Positions 22,841 to 31,873 of a stretch of DNA of 43,030 nt are shown here, piece by piece (position 1 is the first letter of the stretch; each line of letters begins with the position of its first letter). This DNA is from Penium margaritaceum (Eukaryota > Streptophyta > Zygnematophyceae > Desmidiales > Peniaceae): assembly GCA_023375785.1 (NCBI GenBank), contig SZWC01002446.1, forward strand, positions 66,129 to 109,158, given 5' to 3'. Both the position numbers and the translations under genes were made by a program. The notes beneath the pieces were generated by a model. The model was not told the origin of the DNA. It did no database searches and saw nothing but the letters and a program-made list of their open reading frames with translations.

Positions 22841-23514
22841 TGTAGCGGGAGGGCCGGTTCGGCCCTCCCTGCCCTCATAAATCGTGAGGGCTGGCCGGTG
22901 GTCAGCCACGCGCTGGCCACCAGCCAGCCGGCAGCCGGCCGATTCGGTGGCCAGCCGTTGGTCAGGTGACCGCCAACCACCTGCCGGCCAGCCCCAGCCG
23001 CCGATCCAACTGGGGGCTTGGTCGGCGGCTGAGGGGCCACCAAGCATCGCGTGTAAGGCTTGTGGCCCCGCGCCCTCGCCCTTGCCCTCCCCTCCTCGTC
23101 GACAGAGGCGAGACAAGCGAGGGGAGGGGGTGAGTGAGAGAGGGGGCGAGAGTGCGGCAACAAGACTGTCGCGAAATCATCAGTGTGCTCCACACAAGAC
23201 GATTTCCTGCCATCGCGTCAAAATGTATCAAATTCACGAGATAGCACGACTTCGACATATTTCTTGGTAAAAATTGTGTAACCCAACGAGTTCGAGGTGT
23301 ACACACCTTGTTCTGGTCCCGAAACAAGGGTGTGGGGTTTAGAACGGAAATAGGCCTTCGAAGACTATAAATATTCGAGTCTCCTGCTGAGGGTCGTTGA
23401 TGACGATTGCTCCTCAGTTCTGCAAAGCAGAAAACTCCTCATGCAGGCTGGGATCGCCATTGTACGAACCCCGACAATGACTCTCAGTAGATGTTGAAGA
23501 CAATGCCCGCCACA
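22841..23514 (+). repeat. 5' LTR of element 2
   Basis: 674 bp, TGTAGCGGGAGGG...CCCGCCACA. Homologous to the inverted element 1 LTRs: shared GGGCCGGTTCGGCCCTCCC hairpin near the start, GC-rich middle, and GGGTCGTTGATGACGATTGC near the end. A TATAAATA box is present at about 23366, followed by the GAGTCTCC block; in element 1 the corresponding site reads CGAAATAT. The upstream flank is TTGCG (22836-22840); its partner copy is not found. Confidence 0.85.
23366..23373 (+). promoter_or_regulatory. TATA box in the element 2 LTR
   Basis: TATAAATA located about 150 bp before the LTR end, in the region where the LTR promoter is expected. Transcription would start shortly downstream and define the R region. 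Confidence 0.6.
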
Positions 23515-23515
23515 T

Positions 23516-23528
23516 TGGTGTCAAAGCC
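23516..23528 (+). promoter_or_regulatory. Primer-binding site of element 2 (Met tRNA type)
   Basis: TGGTGTCAAAGCC, one base after the LTR. Differs from TGGTATCAGAGCC at two positions, both transitions. Confidence 0.8.
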
Positions 23529-23762
23529 AATATGCCCATGTTCGACTAACTCAGCAACACTTTTGACTGTCGAATAGTGCGTTACCCGCTGCCGGCGGGG
23601 TACAACAGCAACAACAGCAGCAAAAGGGGATACGGGCTCCAAACTGAACCAATTGGAGCACCGTAAATTGCGTTGGGAAGGTATTGACCAACTCTACCTA
23701 TTTTTCTACATTCTCCTAGCATATCCCCATCACAAGAGAGTCACGAGAATGTTTTTGGTATG
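23529..23762 (+). other. Element 2 leader, part 1
   Basis: Aligns with the element 1 leader just inside its PBS (for example CACCGTAAATTGCGTT against CGCCGTAAAGTGCGTT, and ATGTTTTTGGTATGGGTGG against GATTTTTGTGGGGCGGGGTGG). The alignment runs to the exact insertion point and resumes at 32861. Confidence 0.8.
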
Positions 23763-23767
23763 GGTGG
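23763..23767. repeat. Target-site duplication of element 1, left copy
   Basis: GGTGG immediately before the left LTR, identical to 32856-32860. Confidence 0.95.
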
Positions 23768-24455
23768 TGTAACGGGCTGAGTCTCCAGCTCCTGCTCTGA
23801 AGTCGTCGTCGGAGTTCGCCGAATGGCGTTCTCAGTTCGCGTCAGGGGTTTATCCCCTTCGCAAGACTGAGGGGCTATCGTCATCAACGACCCATACCAG
23901 GGAGACTCGAATATTTCGAGTCTCCGAAGGCCCATTTCCGTTTTTAACCAAACCCCTGGTTTTGGGACCCAAACCGGGGGTTTTTACCTTGAACTCGTGT
24001 GTTCGCACGAGTTATTCCGTTTATTTTATGTCGAAGTTCGTCGTAAACGAACTTCGATTTCCATTTTGCCGTTCTGGCGCGAAATCGTCGCGTGCGAGGC
24101 ATGCTGGCGATTTCGCGCCAGCTATATCAACCTCACCCTCGCTCCCCCTATCCCTCGTCCTCTCTTGCTCGTTTGTAAGGAGGGCGAGGGGGGACGAGGG
24201 CACGAGGCCATGAGGCCTCGCCCTCGAGGCCCTCGTGGCCCCTAAGCCGCCGATCGGGCTGAGGCCGCGATCAGCGGCTAGCGGCTGGCCGGCCGGTCGC
24301 TTGGCCGGCCGCCGGCCGTCCAGCCGGCCGACAGCGAGCTCACCGGCAGCCAGCGAATTACAGGCCGCCTGCCAGCCCTCGTTGACGCGAGGGGTGGTGC
24401 GCAACCACCCCTCGCTTCAGCGAGGAGGGAGGGCCGAACCGGCCCTCCCGCTACA
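23768..24455 (-). repeat. 3' LTR of element 1
   Basis: 688 bp. Minus strand runs TGTAGCGGGAGGG...CCCGTTACA. It starts with a hairpin (GGGAGGGCCG / CGGCCCTCCC, 3-nt loop) and has a dense GGCCGGCC tract at about 24285-24330 and an imperfect palindrome GACTCGAATATTTCGAGTC near 23904. Confidence 0.95.
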
Positions 24456-24468
24456 TCCCTCCCCACTT
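24456..24468 (-). promoter_or_regulatory. Polypurine tract of element 1
   Basis: Minus strand AAGTGGGGAGGGA abuts the LTR start TGTAGCGGG. Confidence 0.88.
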
Positions 24469-24743
24469 ATTATGAACCATCCCGGTTCATGAACAACAAG
24501 TATGATTGTCAGTCAGTGAGTCATCAACATTGTGAAAGAAAATTAATAATTTCAATTACCAGCTAAACATGAACACGTGCATGGTACTTAGACCTAAGCT
24601 ACAGCTTGTAGGTCAGTATGGCTAGCGGCCTCCCCCCTTTAGGCTGGAGCGTCCGCGCGATAGCCATGTTGGGCGTCCCCAACCTCCTATGGTCGCTGTC
24701 CATGAATGCTGCCCTGTGGGAATGTTGTTCACTTTTTCCGCGT
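24469..24743 (-). other. 3' untranslated segment of element 1
   Basis: Between the pol stop and the PPT. The first about 200 bp (minus orientation) align with 40049-40230 of element 2, for example CATAGGAGGTTGG and GGGGGAGGCCG; the rest is AT-rich and specific to element 1. Confidence 0.7.
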
Positions 24744-24947
24744 TCAGGTGGTACCTCCTGCCACGCGTCGATCTGTGCGAGCTGCAAGCTCGCTCCAATA
24801 CTCGTTGACCACCCTTGTGGACAACCGAGATTCGGGCTCCCATGAATTATGTTCAGGTCCACAACCGGCCCAATGAACGAGGTACTCCCTGACAACGCGC
24901 GACCGAAGAGTACGCTCTCGGTGCTAGAGTAGGCGAAGGACCTCGTA
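24744..24947 (-). other. Chromodomain at the C-terminus of element 1 pol
   Basis: In frame with integrase but after the TAG at 24981 and the TAA at 24948: YEVLRLL, stop (24924), HRERTL, then REYLVHWAGCGPEHNSWEPE and RVVNEYW. This matches the chromodomain pattern (YxVExIlxhR...EYLVkWkG...nTWEPexnL). The final stop is TGA at 24744. The same domain is intact at 39840-40048 in element 2. Confidence 0.85.
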
Positions 24948-27910
24948 TTAGCCGTCGGCAGCCATGACTGCTGGCAGTGGCTAAACGGTTCCTTCTGTCG
25001 TGTATGGATCCAGCAGGCTCACATGAAACACGTCATGTATCTTCATACTCGGCAGAAGTAGCAATTGGTATGCCACTGGCCCGATGCGTGCCATAATGGG
25101 AAACAGCCAAATCCACTTCGGTAGAAGTTTTCTTGCCCCTGGCGACTTCAGCCGAAGGCTTTTAGTGCTAAGCAGCGCTTTGTCACCGAGGTCAAACGAG
25201 ACCTCCCGGCGACCTTTGTCGGCATATGCCTTTTGTCGCTGCCGAGCTGCTTGAAGGTGACCCTTTGCCTCCTGTAACAAGGAGTCGATGCGCTCGGCAA
25301 AGGCTTGAGCAGAAGGAACCTGTCCTCCTGTACTCCCACTCTTTACCAATGAAGAGGGTACCACTAGATGCCGACCACTGTTCAACACGAACGGTGTGAA
25401 CTGTGTGGACTCGTTCACCGAGTTGTTCACTTCAAACTCTGCCGGTACTAGGAATTCGTCCCAATCATGCATGGCAGGGTCCACGTACATGCGGAGCATC
25501 TGCTCTAGAGTGCGATTCATGCGCTCTGTTTGTCCGTCAGTTTGAGGGTGAAATGCTGTCGACATTTGCGACTCACTGCCGAAGTACTCGTGCATCTTTT
25601 ACCAGAACTTATTACCAAATTTTCGATCTCGATCGGAGATAATGCGCAACGGCAAGCCGTGGTACTTTACGAAACCCTCAAAGAAGAGACGAGCGGTCTC
25701 CTCTACGTTCACGTCAGTGGTTGTAGGAATGAAATGTGTCATCTTCGTCAAAACATCCACAACCACTAGTATTGCATCGTGGCCACGGGCCGTGTCCGGA
25801 CGACCAATAATGAAGTCCATGCTGACGCACTCCCATGGAGTCCCAGGAATGGGAAGCTGTTGGAGGAGTCCAGCAGGCTTCTTGTTACTAGCCTTATTCC
25901 GAAGACATGGGTCGCATGTCATGCAATACTTACGGACATCGACACTCCACCCTGGCCACCAATAGTGGTCCGAGAGTGCCTGTCCGATCTTTCGGGGTCC
26001 CACACGACTTGCGACCGGTGGGTCGTGGAACAAGGAGATAACCTTTGCTCGAAGGTCTCCCGAGTTTGGCACAACAACTTGTTCTCCGTGCCAGAAGATT
26101 CCTACGGCCTCCACCAAGCAGTATTTGTCCAGATTTCGAGAGTCTTGAAACCAAGAATCCGCACAGTATCCCATCCGGATCCTGTTTACAAAACCGTTGT
26201 AATGGATTATCTCTCGTGGTGGTTGCCGCAAAGGTGCAGGGGGATCTAGTGGTTGTACGATTGCTGTTACAATGGCCATAAAACACCCACTGACCTCGGT
26301 GGTTACTTTAATTTCCACAGGCTGTCGGCTTAGTGGATCGGCCACATTGATGCGTCCTGGCCGATATTCCCATGTTAACGAGAATCGACTCAAGTATTCG
26401 CTCCAACGCGCCTGTCGTCTTGACAGGTTCGGTTGCGTTTGGAAAAACACCAATGGATTATGGTCGGTCGCGACCGTCACACCCCCTTCAGCACCTTTGA
26501 GATAGCAACGCCACATCTTGAAAGCGTGTACTACCGCAAGGAGCTCTTGATCCCCAGTCGTGTACCGCGTTTCCGCGGGGATGAGCTTCTGGCTCTCATA
26601 CGCAACTGGGTGACCGTTCTGCATGAGGACGGCTCCAAGTCCTACTACCGACGCATCACATCGAACCTCCCACGGTTGCGATGGATCCGGAAGAGCTAGG
26701 ACGGGCGCCGTGGAGAGAAGCTCTTTGACTTTGAGAAAAGTGTTCTCGCAATCAGATGTCCATTCCCAACACACGTCTTTTCGCGTGAGCCTGGTTACGG
26801 TGCTACCAGGGTCGAATACCCTTGCATAAACCGTCGAAAGTAGTTTGCAAGGCTAAGGAAAGACCGAATCTGCCCAACATTTTCGGGACGTGGCCAGTCC
26901 ACAACGGCTTGGACCTTTCGTGGGTCGACACGGATGTCCCCCTTGCGGACGATGTGTCCAAGGTATTCGAGCTCATCTTGTGCAAACTTGCACTTGCTCA
27001 CTTTTGCATAGAACTTCTGTTCCCGAAGGATTGCGAGAACTTCGCGCAGATGTTCTATGTGCTCTTCCATTGATTTGGAGAAAACCAGGATGTCATCCTG
27101 GTAAACCAAGACAAACTGTCCGAGTTGCTTGGCGAACGTTCGGTTCATTTCTCCTTGGAAGGTTGCCGGGGCATTTGTAAGCCCGAAGCAGAACACTCGG
27201 AACTGATAGTGTCCCATGTGCGTACAAAACGCGGTTTTGGGCACATCATCTTCCGTGATGCGGATTTGATGGTACCTTTGAAACAAATCCAGGGACGAAA
27301 ACACTTTTGCGCCTTGGAGTTGGTCAAAAAGGTCCTCAATCCGCGGTAAGGGGAATCGATTTTTCACTGTCAGCTTGTTCAACGCCCGGTAATCCACGCA
27401 CATGCGTAAACCACCGTCCTTGTTCACAAAAAGGATCGGCGCACCATATGGTGAGCTACTGGGCTCGATCCACCCTTTTGCAAGGTACTCTTTGATTTGG
27501 CGTTCGGCCTCTCGCCTTTCTGCTGGGCTAAGGTGATACATGGGTCTGAACGGAGGAGTCGCCTCCGGTTGCAGCGGAATCGTGTGGCCCATGTGTCTTT
27601 TTGGTGGAAGACCAGCCGGTGGGTCTTGGAATACATCCGAGAACTCCGCCAATAGAGATCTGATCTCTTGTGGCGTGTCTTCCGTCACATCGTCCTCTAC
27701 TTTCTGCAGCTGAGCCAAGAAGTATCGACATCCTTGTCGAATACGTCTCTTGATCTGCATTGCAGACAAGCTGGCATGGACTTTGAGTCGGGTCAGTGAT
27801 AATTCCGTACTCGGAATCAACGTAAAGCGATGTTGTGCTTTTTGGAGGATCAAACGCATTGATTCAAAGCACATTAGAGCCTTGTTTTCACGAAGCCAGG
27901 GATTGCCTAG

Positions 27911-28407
27911 CACCACGTCAAACGGGTCAAGAAGGTTGAGTACGTTCAACGTGACACTCTGTGTGTACCCTTGAATACAAAATTTCGCTTTACAAGTACC
28001 GATCACGGGTACCGTACGGTTGTCACCGACAACAACTGCGCCATTCGATGGCTCGTACTTCAGGCCAACCTGTCAGGTAAAGCCAAGGCTAACAAAAGAG
28101 TCGTCCCCTCTAGTGTCAGCTAGTACGTTCATGGGAACACCAGCTAGGTATCCTTTGANCACCACGTCAAACGGGTCAAGAAGGTTGAGTACGTTCAACG
28201 TGACACTCTGTGTGTACCCTTGAATACAAAATTTCGCTTTACAAGTACCGATCACGGGTACCGTACGGTTGTCACCGACAACAACTGCGCCATTCGATGG
28301 CTCGTACTTCAGGCCAACCTGTCAGGTAAAGCCAAGGCTAACAAAAGAGTCGTCCCCTCTAGTGTCAGCTAGTACGTTCATGGGAACACCAGCTAGGTAT
28401 CCTTTGA
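27911..28407. repeat. Exact 248-bp tandem duplication joined by a single N (probable assembly artefact)
   Basis: 27911-28158 and 28160-28407 appear identical, with N at 28159. The related element 2 has this segment once (about 36700-36975). The 249-bp period is divisible by three so the pol frame survives it, but the single N at the join points to two overlapping contigs placed end to end. Confidence 0.9.
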
Positions 28408-28890
28408 AGTGCATCGTCATGTTGCCTCCACTCTTCCGAGTGAACAGACTCGACGACGGTAAGCCGAGTTTGTGATAAACACGGAATCTGTATGACGGGC
28501 GTCGCAACTCCCATGATTCACTCACTCGAGTCGACATCTTGTGGGCACGTGTAAATTCGGCTAGCACCTTCCAGTCTTTAAATTCGACTGGGTCGAAATC
28601 GTCGACTAAATGTACAATGAACGTGATTGAACTCATTGTTTTGAGGGCGTTTGCTTCAATCACTGTGTTACACAACTCTTGCACAATGGTTGGTGTTGCC
28701 ACCACGATGCAGGTTCGGTCATGCATCTCGTCTGGTGATGCAAGATTTAGTGGGCAATGTCGATCAGCAAGTGCCGAATGAGGTTCAATGAGAGGGGAGA
28801 AAACAACAGAGAAATTTGAACTCGTCAAAAACTCAAATTGTTTAAGATCCTCATATGAAAACATGAACTCACACTCGTGATCCAGTTTTA

Positions 28891-28924
28891 CCCCTGAGTG
28901 GTCCCCACTGACGTCACTCAGGGG
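28891..28924 (-). promoter_or_regulatory. Stem-loop spanning the gag stop codon, element 1
   Basis: On the element strand CCCCTGAGTG and CACTCAGGGG form a perfect 10-bp stem around a 14-nt loop. The gag TGA (28918-28920) lies inside the 5' arm. The pol frame is open through the structure and its first ATG follows 53 nt after the stop. Element 2 has the identical stem at 36107-36140 with a diverged loop, suggesting selection for the structure, perhaps in gag-pol expression. Confidence 0.75.
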
Positions 28925-31029
28925 TGGGGAAAGCCCGCCCCATCCCCCTGTCCCTGTCCGTTACCACGGCCGGGCCCATTGCCGCGAGCGCGACCCTGTC
29001 CACGGCCTTGTCCGCGGCCTCCTGCTGCACCATCCCCACGAGGTGCTGCTGCAGCAGCTAGCGCCGCGGCCTCTTGTCCACCACCAGCAACCTCAGGGCA
29101 CTGAGCCCTAAAGTGGCCCGGCTGCATGCAGTTGTGGCAGAGCCCTTCGCGGAAGGCTGCGTTGCGACGCTCACACGCCGCCTGCAGCTCGTCATTCTCG
29201 CGGCTACGCTTGTTGTTGGGACCCTTGTGTCCACCCGCCTTCTTGGCTGGAGGGTTTATAGGCTGCTTGCCCTTGGCCCCGCCTCGCTGTCCAGCTGACC
29301 TACCAGCCCCTACAGCGTCCACGCGCATGTCGTGACCATGCTGTGCACGCGCGTTCGGCCGTGCATCAGAGTAATGCTTCGGGTTCACCGAATACACTTC
29401 GCTCATGTAGTCGCGCAACGCCCTCCAGCTTGTCCAAGCTTGGCCAGTGGCTGTCGTGGTGGTCTTGTCCTTCAGCTTCTCGCTGGCGAGACCATCACGC
29501 AAGTACTCCAGCAGCATGCACTCCGGGTACTTGAACGCCCGAGTCCCATCGTCCTCGGTGAAGCTTTCGGATTCCTCCACGAGTGCGGTGAAATCGCTCA
29601 AGTAGGATTCGAGCGAGCTGCCCAGCTGCCTGAAGTCCTTCATCTTGTGGAAGGCGCGCTGTGCCTCCTCACGTTGGGTGCACTTCTTGCGCATGATCAC
29701 GCAGAAGGCCTCCCACGGCATGGGCTACCACTCGAGGTGTGGCTGCTGCGCAGTCCACTCCTTGACCATGTACTTGAGGAGTTTGTCTTCAAGCCGCATC
29801 GTGGCAAGGTCGCCCCACTGGCTGAGTGGAGCCTTGTGGACACGTAGAACGTGCTCCATGCGGTTCAGCCAGTCGGTCAGCTTCACACCCTTCCGGAAGA
29901 TATCCACACTGTGGAGGAAGGACGTGTTCATGACCAACCGCGAAGTCGTCGAGGTAGGCAAGTCGTCGCTGCCACCGGCAGTGGCATCCGTAGCTGCGGC
30001 ACGCTGCGCTTGCTGCTGCATCCGCACCTGGGTCACGCTCTGCAACGCCTTGTCGAGGTCATTGCATCGGCGGCTTGCCTCATGGGTGGCCAGGCGCTGC
30101 AGCTGGCGATCACGGCCAAGGTCCGTGATGCTCTGCCCGACGTGGGCCAGTAGGTTGGCGAACGCGAACTTGAGCTCTGATGTCGTCAGAGCATCGGCGA
30201 TAGCCTCCAGGGCCTCGCGTTGTCCGTGCACCCTTATCCACTGTAAGAGGGTACGATTCGCGTAGACGCCTCCAAGGAGTCCCACCTTTTGGAGGAGATT
30301 ATTGTTGGCGACGACGCCCGAGTCGACGCTGCCCTACCCCATTGCGGCCACATCGTGAGAAGGGGGGTCCGCCCCCACTCCTCCGAGTGGTGCCGTATCT
30401 CCACCGTCGGTGGTGATCTTGAGTCGGCTTGCCGCCCCAGCAGCAAACTCCGCAAGCCTACGACGGCCATCGTGAATTGCCTTTGCGGCATCGTCGTCCG
30501 GCTCGTTCTCGCGGGAACTTCCTGTGTGACTGCTTTCAGCGCCCTTGCTGCTCTCGGCAGTCTCGCTGCCGTCGGCAGCTTCAGGCGATGCGGCGGGCGC
30601 CTTTTCCTTCTCGAGCAATCGGCTCGAGTTTGCCGCACGACAATGGCAATGGTCGCGATCCTCATCGCCTTCGCCATCGTCGGCATCGTGCTCTTCGTCG
30701 GGGTCTGCCTCCGGAAGATCCTCCTCCATCGCGTCGTCCGTCGCATGGGGGTCGCCCATGTGCGCATCGACGTGCTCGTCGAGCACCTTTGTGGCCTCCG
30801 CATGCTTCTCGGTGTCGCCGAGGTTGGCGTCGGTTGCCTTAGGCGGTACGGTTGCCTTCGGCGGTACGGTTGCCTTAGGCGGCACGGTTGCCTTAGGCGG
30901 TACGGTTGCCTTTGGGTTGGCAACCGTGCTCGCGGCGGTGGCTCCCAAAACTTGGATTCCGCCGAGGACGTGTGGTGAGAACATCACCACCTTGCCCTTG
31001 TTGGCCTTAGACGGTCCGGCACTTGCCAT
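28918..31029 (-). pseudogene. Element 1 gag
   Basis: 703 codons from ATG at 31029 to TGA at 28918, interrupted by in-frame TAG at 30334 and 29725. N-terminal region with four tandem KATVPP units (residues 40-63), then an acidic stretch (about 75-125) and an Ala/Ser/Glu-rich linker. A capsid (retrotransposon gag) domain lies around 30000-29300, with LEDKLLKYMVKEW and RQLGSSLESYLSDFTALVEE. A basic region is followed by one CCHC zinc knuckle CHNCMQPGHFRAQC near 29120, and a Gly/Arg-rich (RG-box) tail. Gag would build the particle and package RNA. The TAG at 29725 sits where element 2 has a CTG sense codon, and the frame is otherwise intact, so the stops are recent. Confidence 0.9.
30841..30912 (-). 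repeat. Four 18-bp tandem units in gag (KATVPP)4
   Basis: In-frame minisatellite near the N-terminus of gag. Element 2 has only one partial counterpart at this site (KPKAIASQKATRAPL), so the array expanded in the element 1 lineage. Confidence 0.88.
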
Positions 31030-31858
31030 CTCGTCGCTCGTGCAACTAGCACGTGAAGGTCATTGTGAGAATCACCCCACAACGAGGAGGAATCGCCTCC
31101 TAAGATGTTGCTCTCACGATCGGTGAGGCAATTTCAATTTATATTTCTATTTTTCCTAGGCCGCCACATCGGCACAAGGTCGTGGGTTTAAAAACTAGTC
31201 CTCGTAGGCCGTGACTCACGGCACTTGGTAGCAACTAGGATCTAGGAAAACAGAAAATCACAATACAAGGGAGTAACAAGAAGTGTGAGTAAGACAAAGT
31301 GTAAGAAGACAAGCAAGTACAAGGTCAAGAACAAGAAGACTACTTTTCTTCTTGTCTTCTTGTCTTATGGTCTTCCTTGGTCTCTTCTTGCGTCTTCTTG
31401 TCACGTCTCGCGTCCCTTGGCGGCGTCCTCCTTGAGCCGGCGGTGTTGGGGAAGCCGTCGAAAGTCCCCAAGGTGTCGCCCTCCTTCTTTTTAGGGTGCG
31501 CTCAGGCCGTGAGAGTCCCTAAGCTTGGGGAAGGATGCTGCCCCAATTTTTGGATGAAGGGGTTTTGAAGGAGCCTTGAAAATGGAGAGGACTTTGTGGT
31601 TTTTGAGGGTGGGGACTCCCCACCCCGCCCCACAAAAATCTTCCTAGCCCTCTGGAAGTGAGGAGAGGCTGGAAGAAAGAGTCTCCACCAAGTAGAGCTT
31701 TTTTCAAGCTCTCTAACGCACTTTACGGCGCTTCAATCCGTGAAGTGTAGATGCCGTAGTCCCTTCTGGCGTTTCTGTTGCTGCTTGCAGCTGCCGGCGG
31801 CGTTTTATCTATGTCGTAGCCACCGTTTCCGTCAAACCCTTGGTCGCGAGGGTCGTCT
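31030..31858 (-). other. 5' leader of element 1
   Basis: Between PBS and gag start. It contains a 10-bp inverted repeat ACAAGAAGAC / GTCTTCTTGT (31331-31340 and 31354-31363, 13-nt loop) within an (AAG/CTT)-rich tract and the block CCTCACCGATCGTGAGAGC shared with element 2 at about 33420. No long upstream frame is convincing. Confidence 0.7.
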
Positions 31859-31872
31859 GGCTCTGAGAACCA
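31859..31872 (-). promoter_or_regulatory. Primer-binding site of element 1 (Met tRNA type)
   Basis: Minus strand TGGTTCTCAGAGCC, one base from the LTR end. Compared with TGGTATCAGAGCC it has TC in place of A, so pairing would include a bulge. The element 2 version lacks the extra base. Confidence 0.75.
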
Positions 31873-31873
31873 C

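Larger units (their letters stand above)
24744..28864 (-). pseudogene. Element 1 pol (protease-like, RT, RNase H, integrase, chromodomain)
   Basis: Frame opens near 28864 (first ATG) and is -1 relative to gag. Order: a poorly conserved N-terminal region with VLADTRGDDSF near 28345 at the retropepsin position; RT at about 27600-26800 with VNKDGGLRMCVDYRALNKL, SSLDL and VYQDDILVFS (27092-27103; the usual YLDD is YQDD); RNase H with RCDASVVGLGAVL; integrase with an H...C-x2-C zinc module whose second His reads Arg (HDPPVASR) and a D,D-35-E core (SMDF, ISDRD, QTERMN); a GPY/F-like segment ending KIHDVFHVSLLDPY; and the chromodomain. Lesions: TGA at 28322, a frameshift near 26795, TAA at 25599, TAG at 24981, TAA at 24948, TAG at 24924, plus an artefactual 249-bp duplication. 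Pol would process, copy and integrate element DNA; the chromodomain steers integration to chromatin marks. Confidence 0.92.

Noticed and set aside
22841..23667. A solo LTR of 827 bp flanked by TTGCG duplications (22836-22840 and 23668-23672)
   Set aside because: 23515-23762 aligns with the PBS and leader of element 1, and the LTR end is at 23514. The second TTGCG is a chance match inside the leader (element 1 has GTGCG there).
22742..24492. Long Pro/Ala/Arg-rich frames in both orientations
   Set aside because: They arise from GGCCGGCC-type LTR sequence, which is free of stops in several frames.
24744..31029. Reassigned stop codons (TAG/TAA read as Gln) in this organism
   Set aside because: Several stops sit at Gln positions, but TGA and frameshifts also occur, the two copies differ in which codons are stopped, and deamination explains them.
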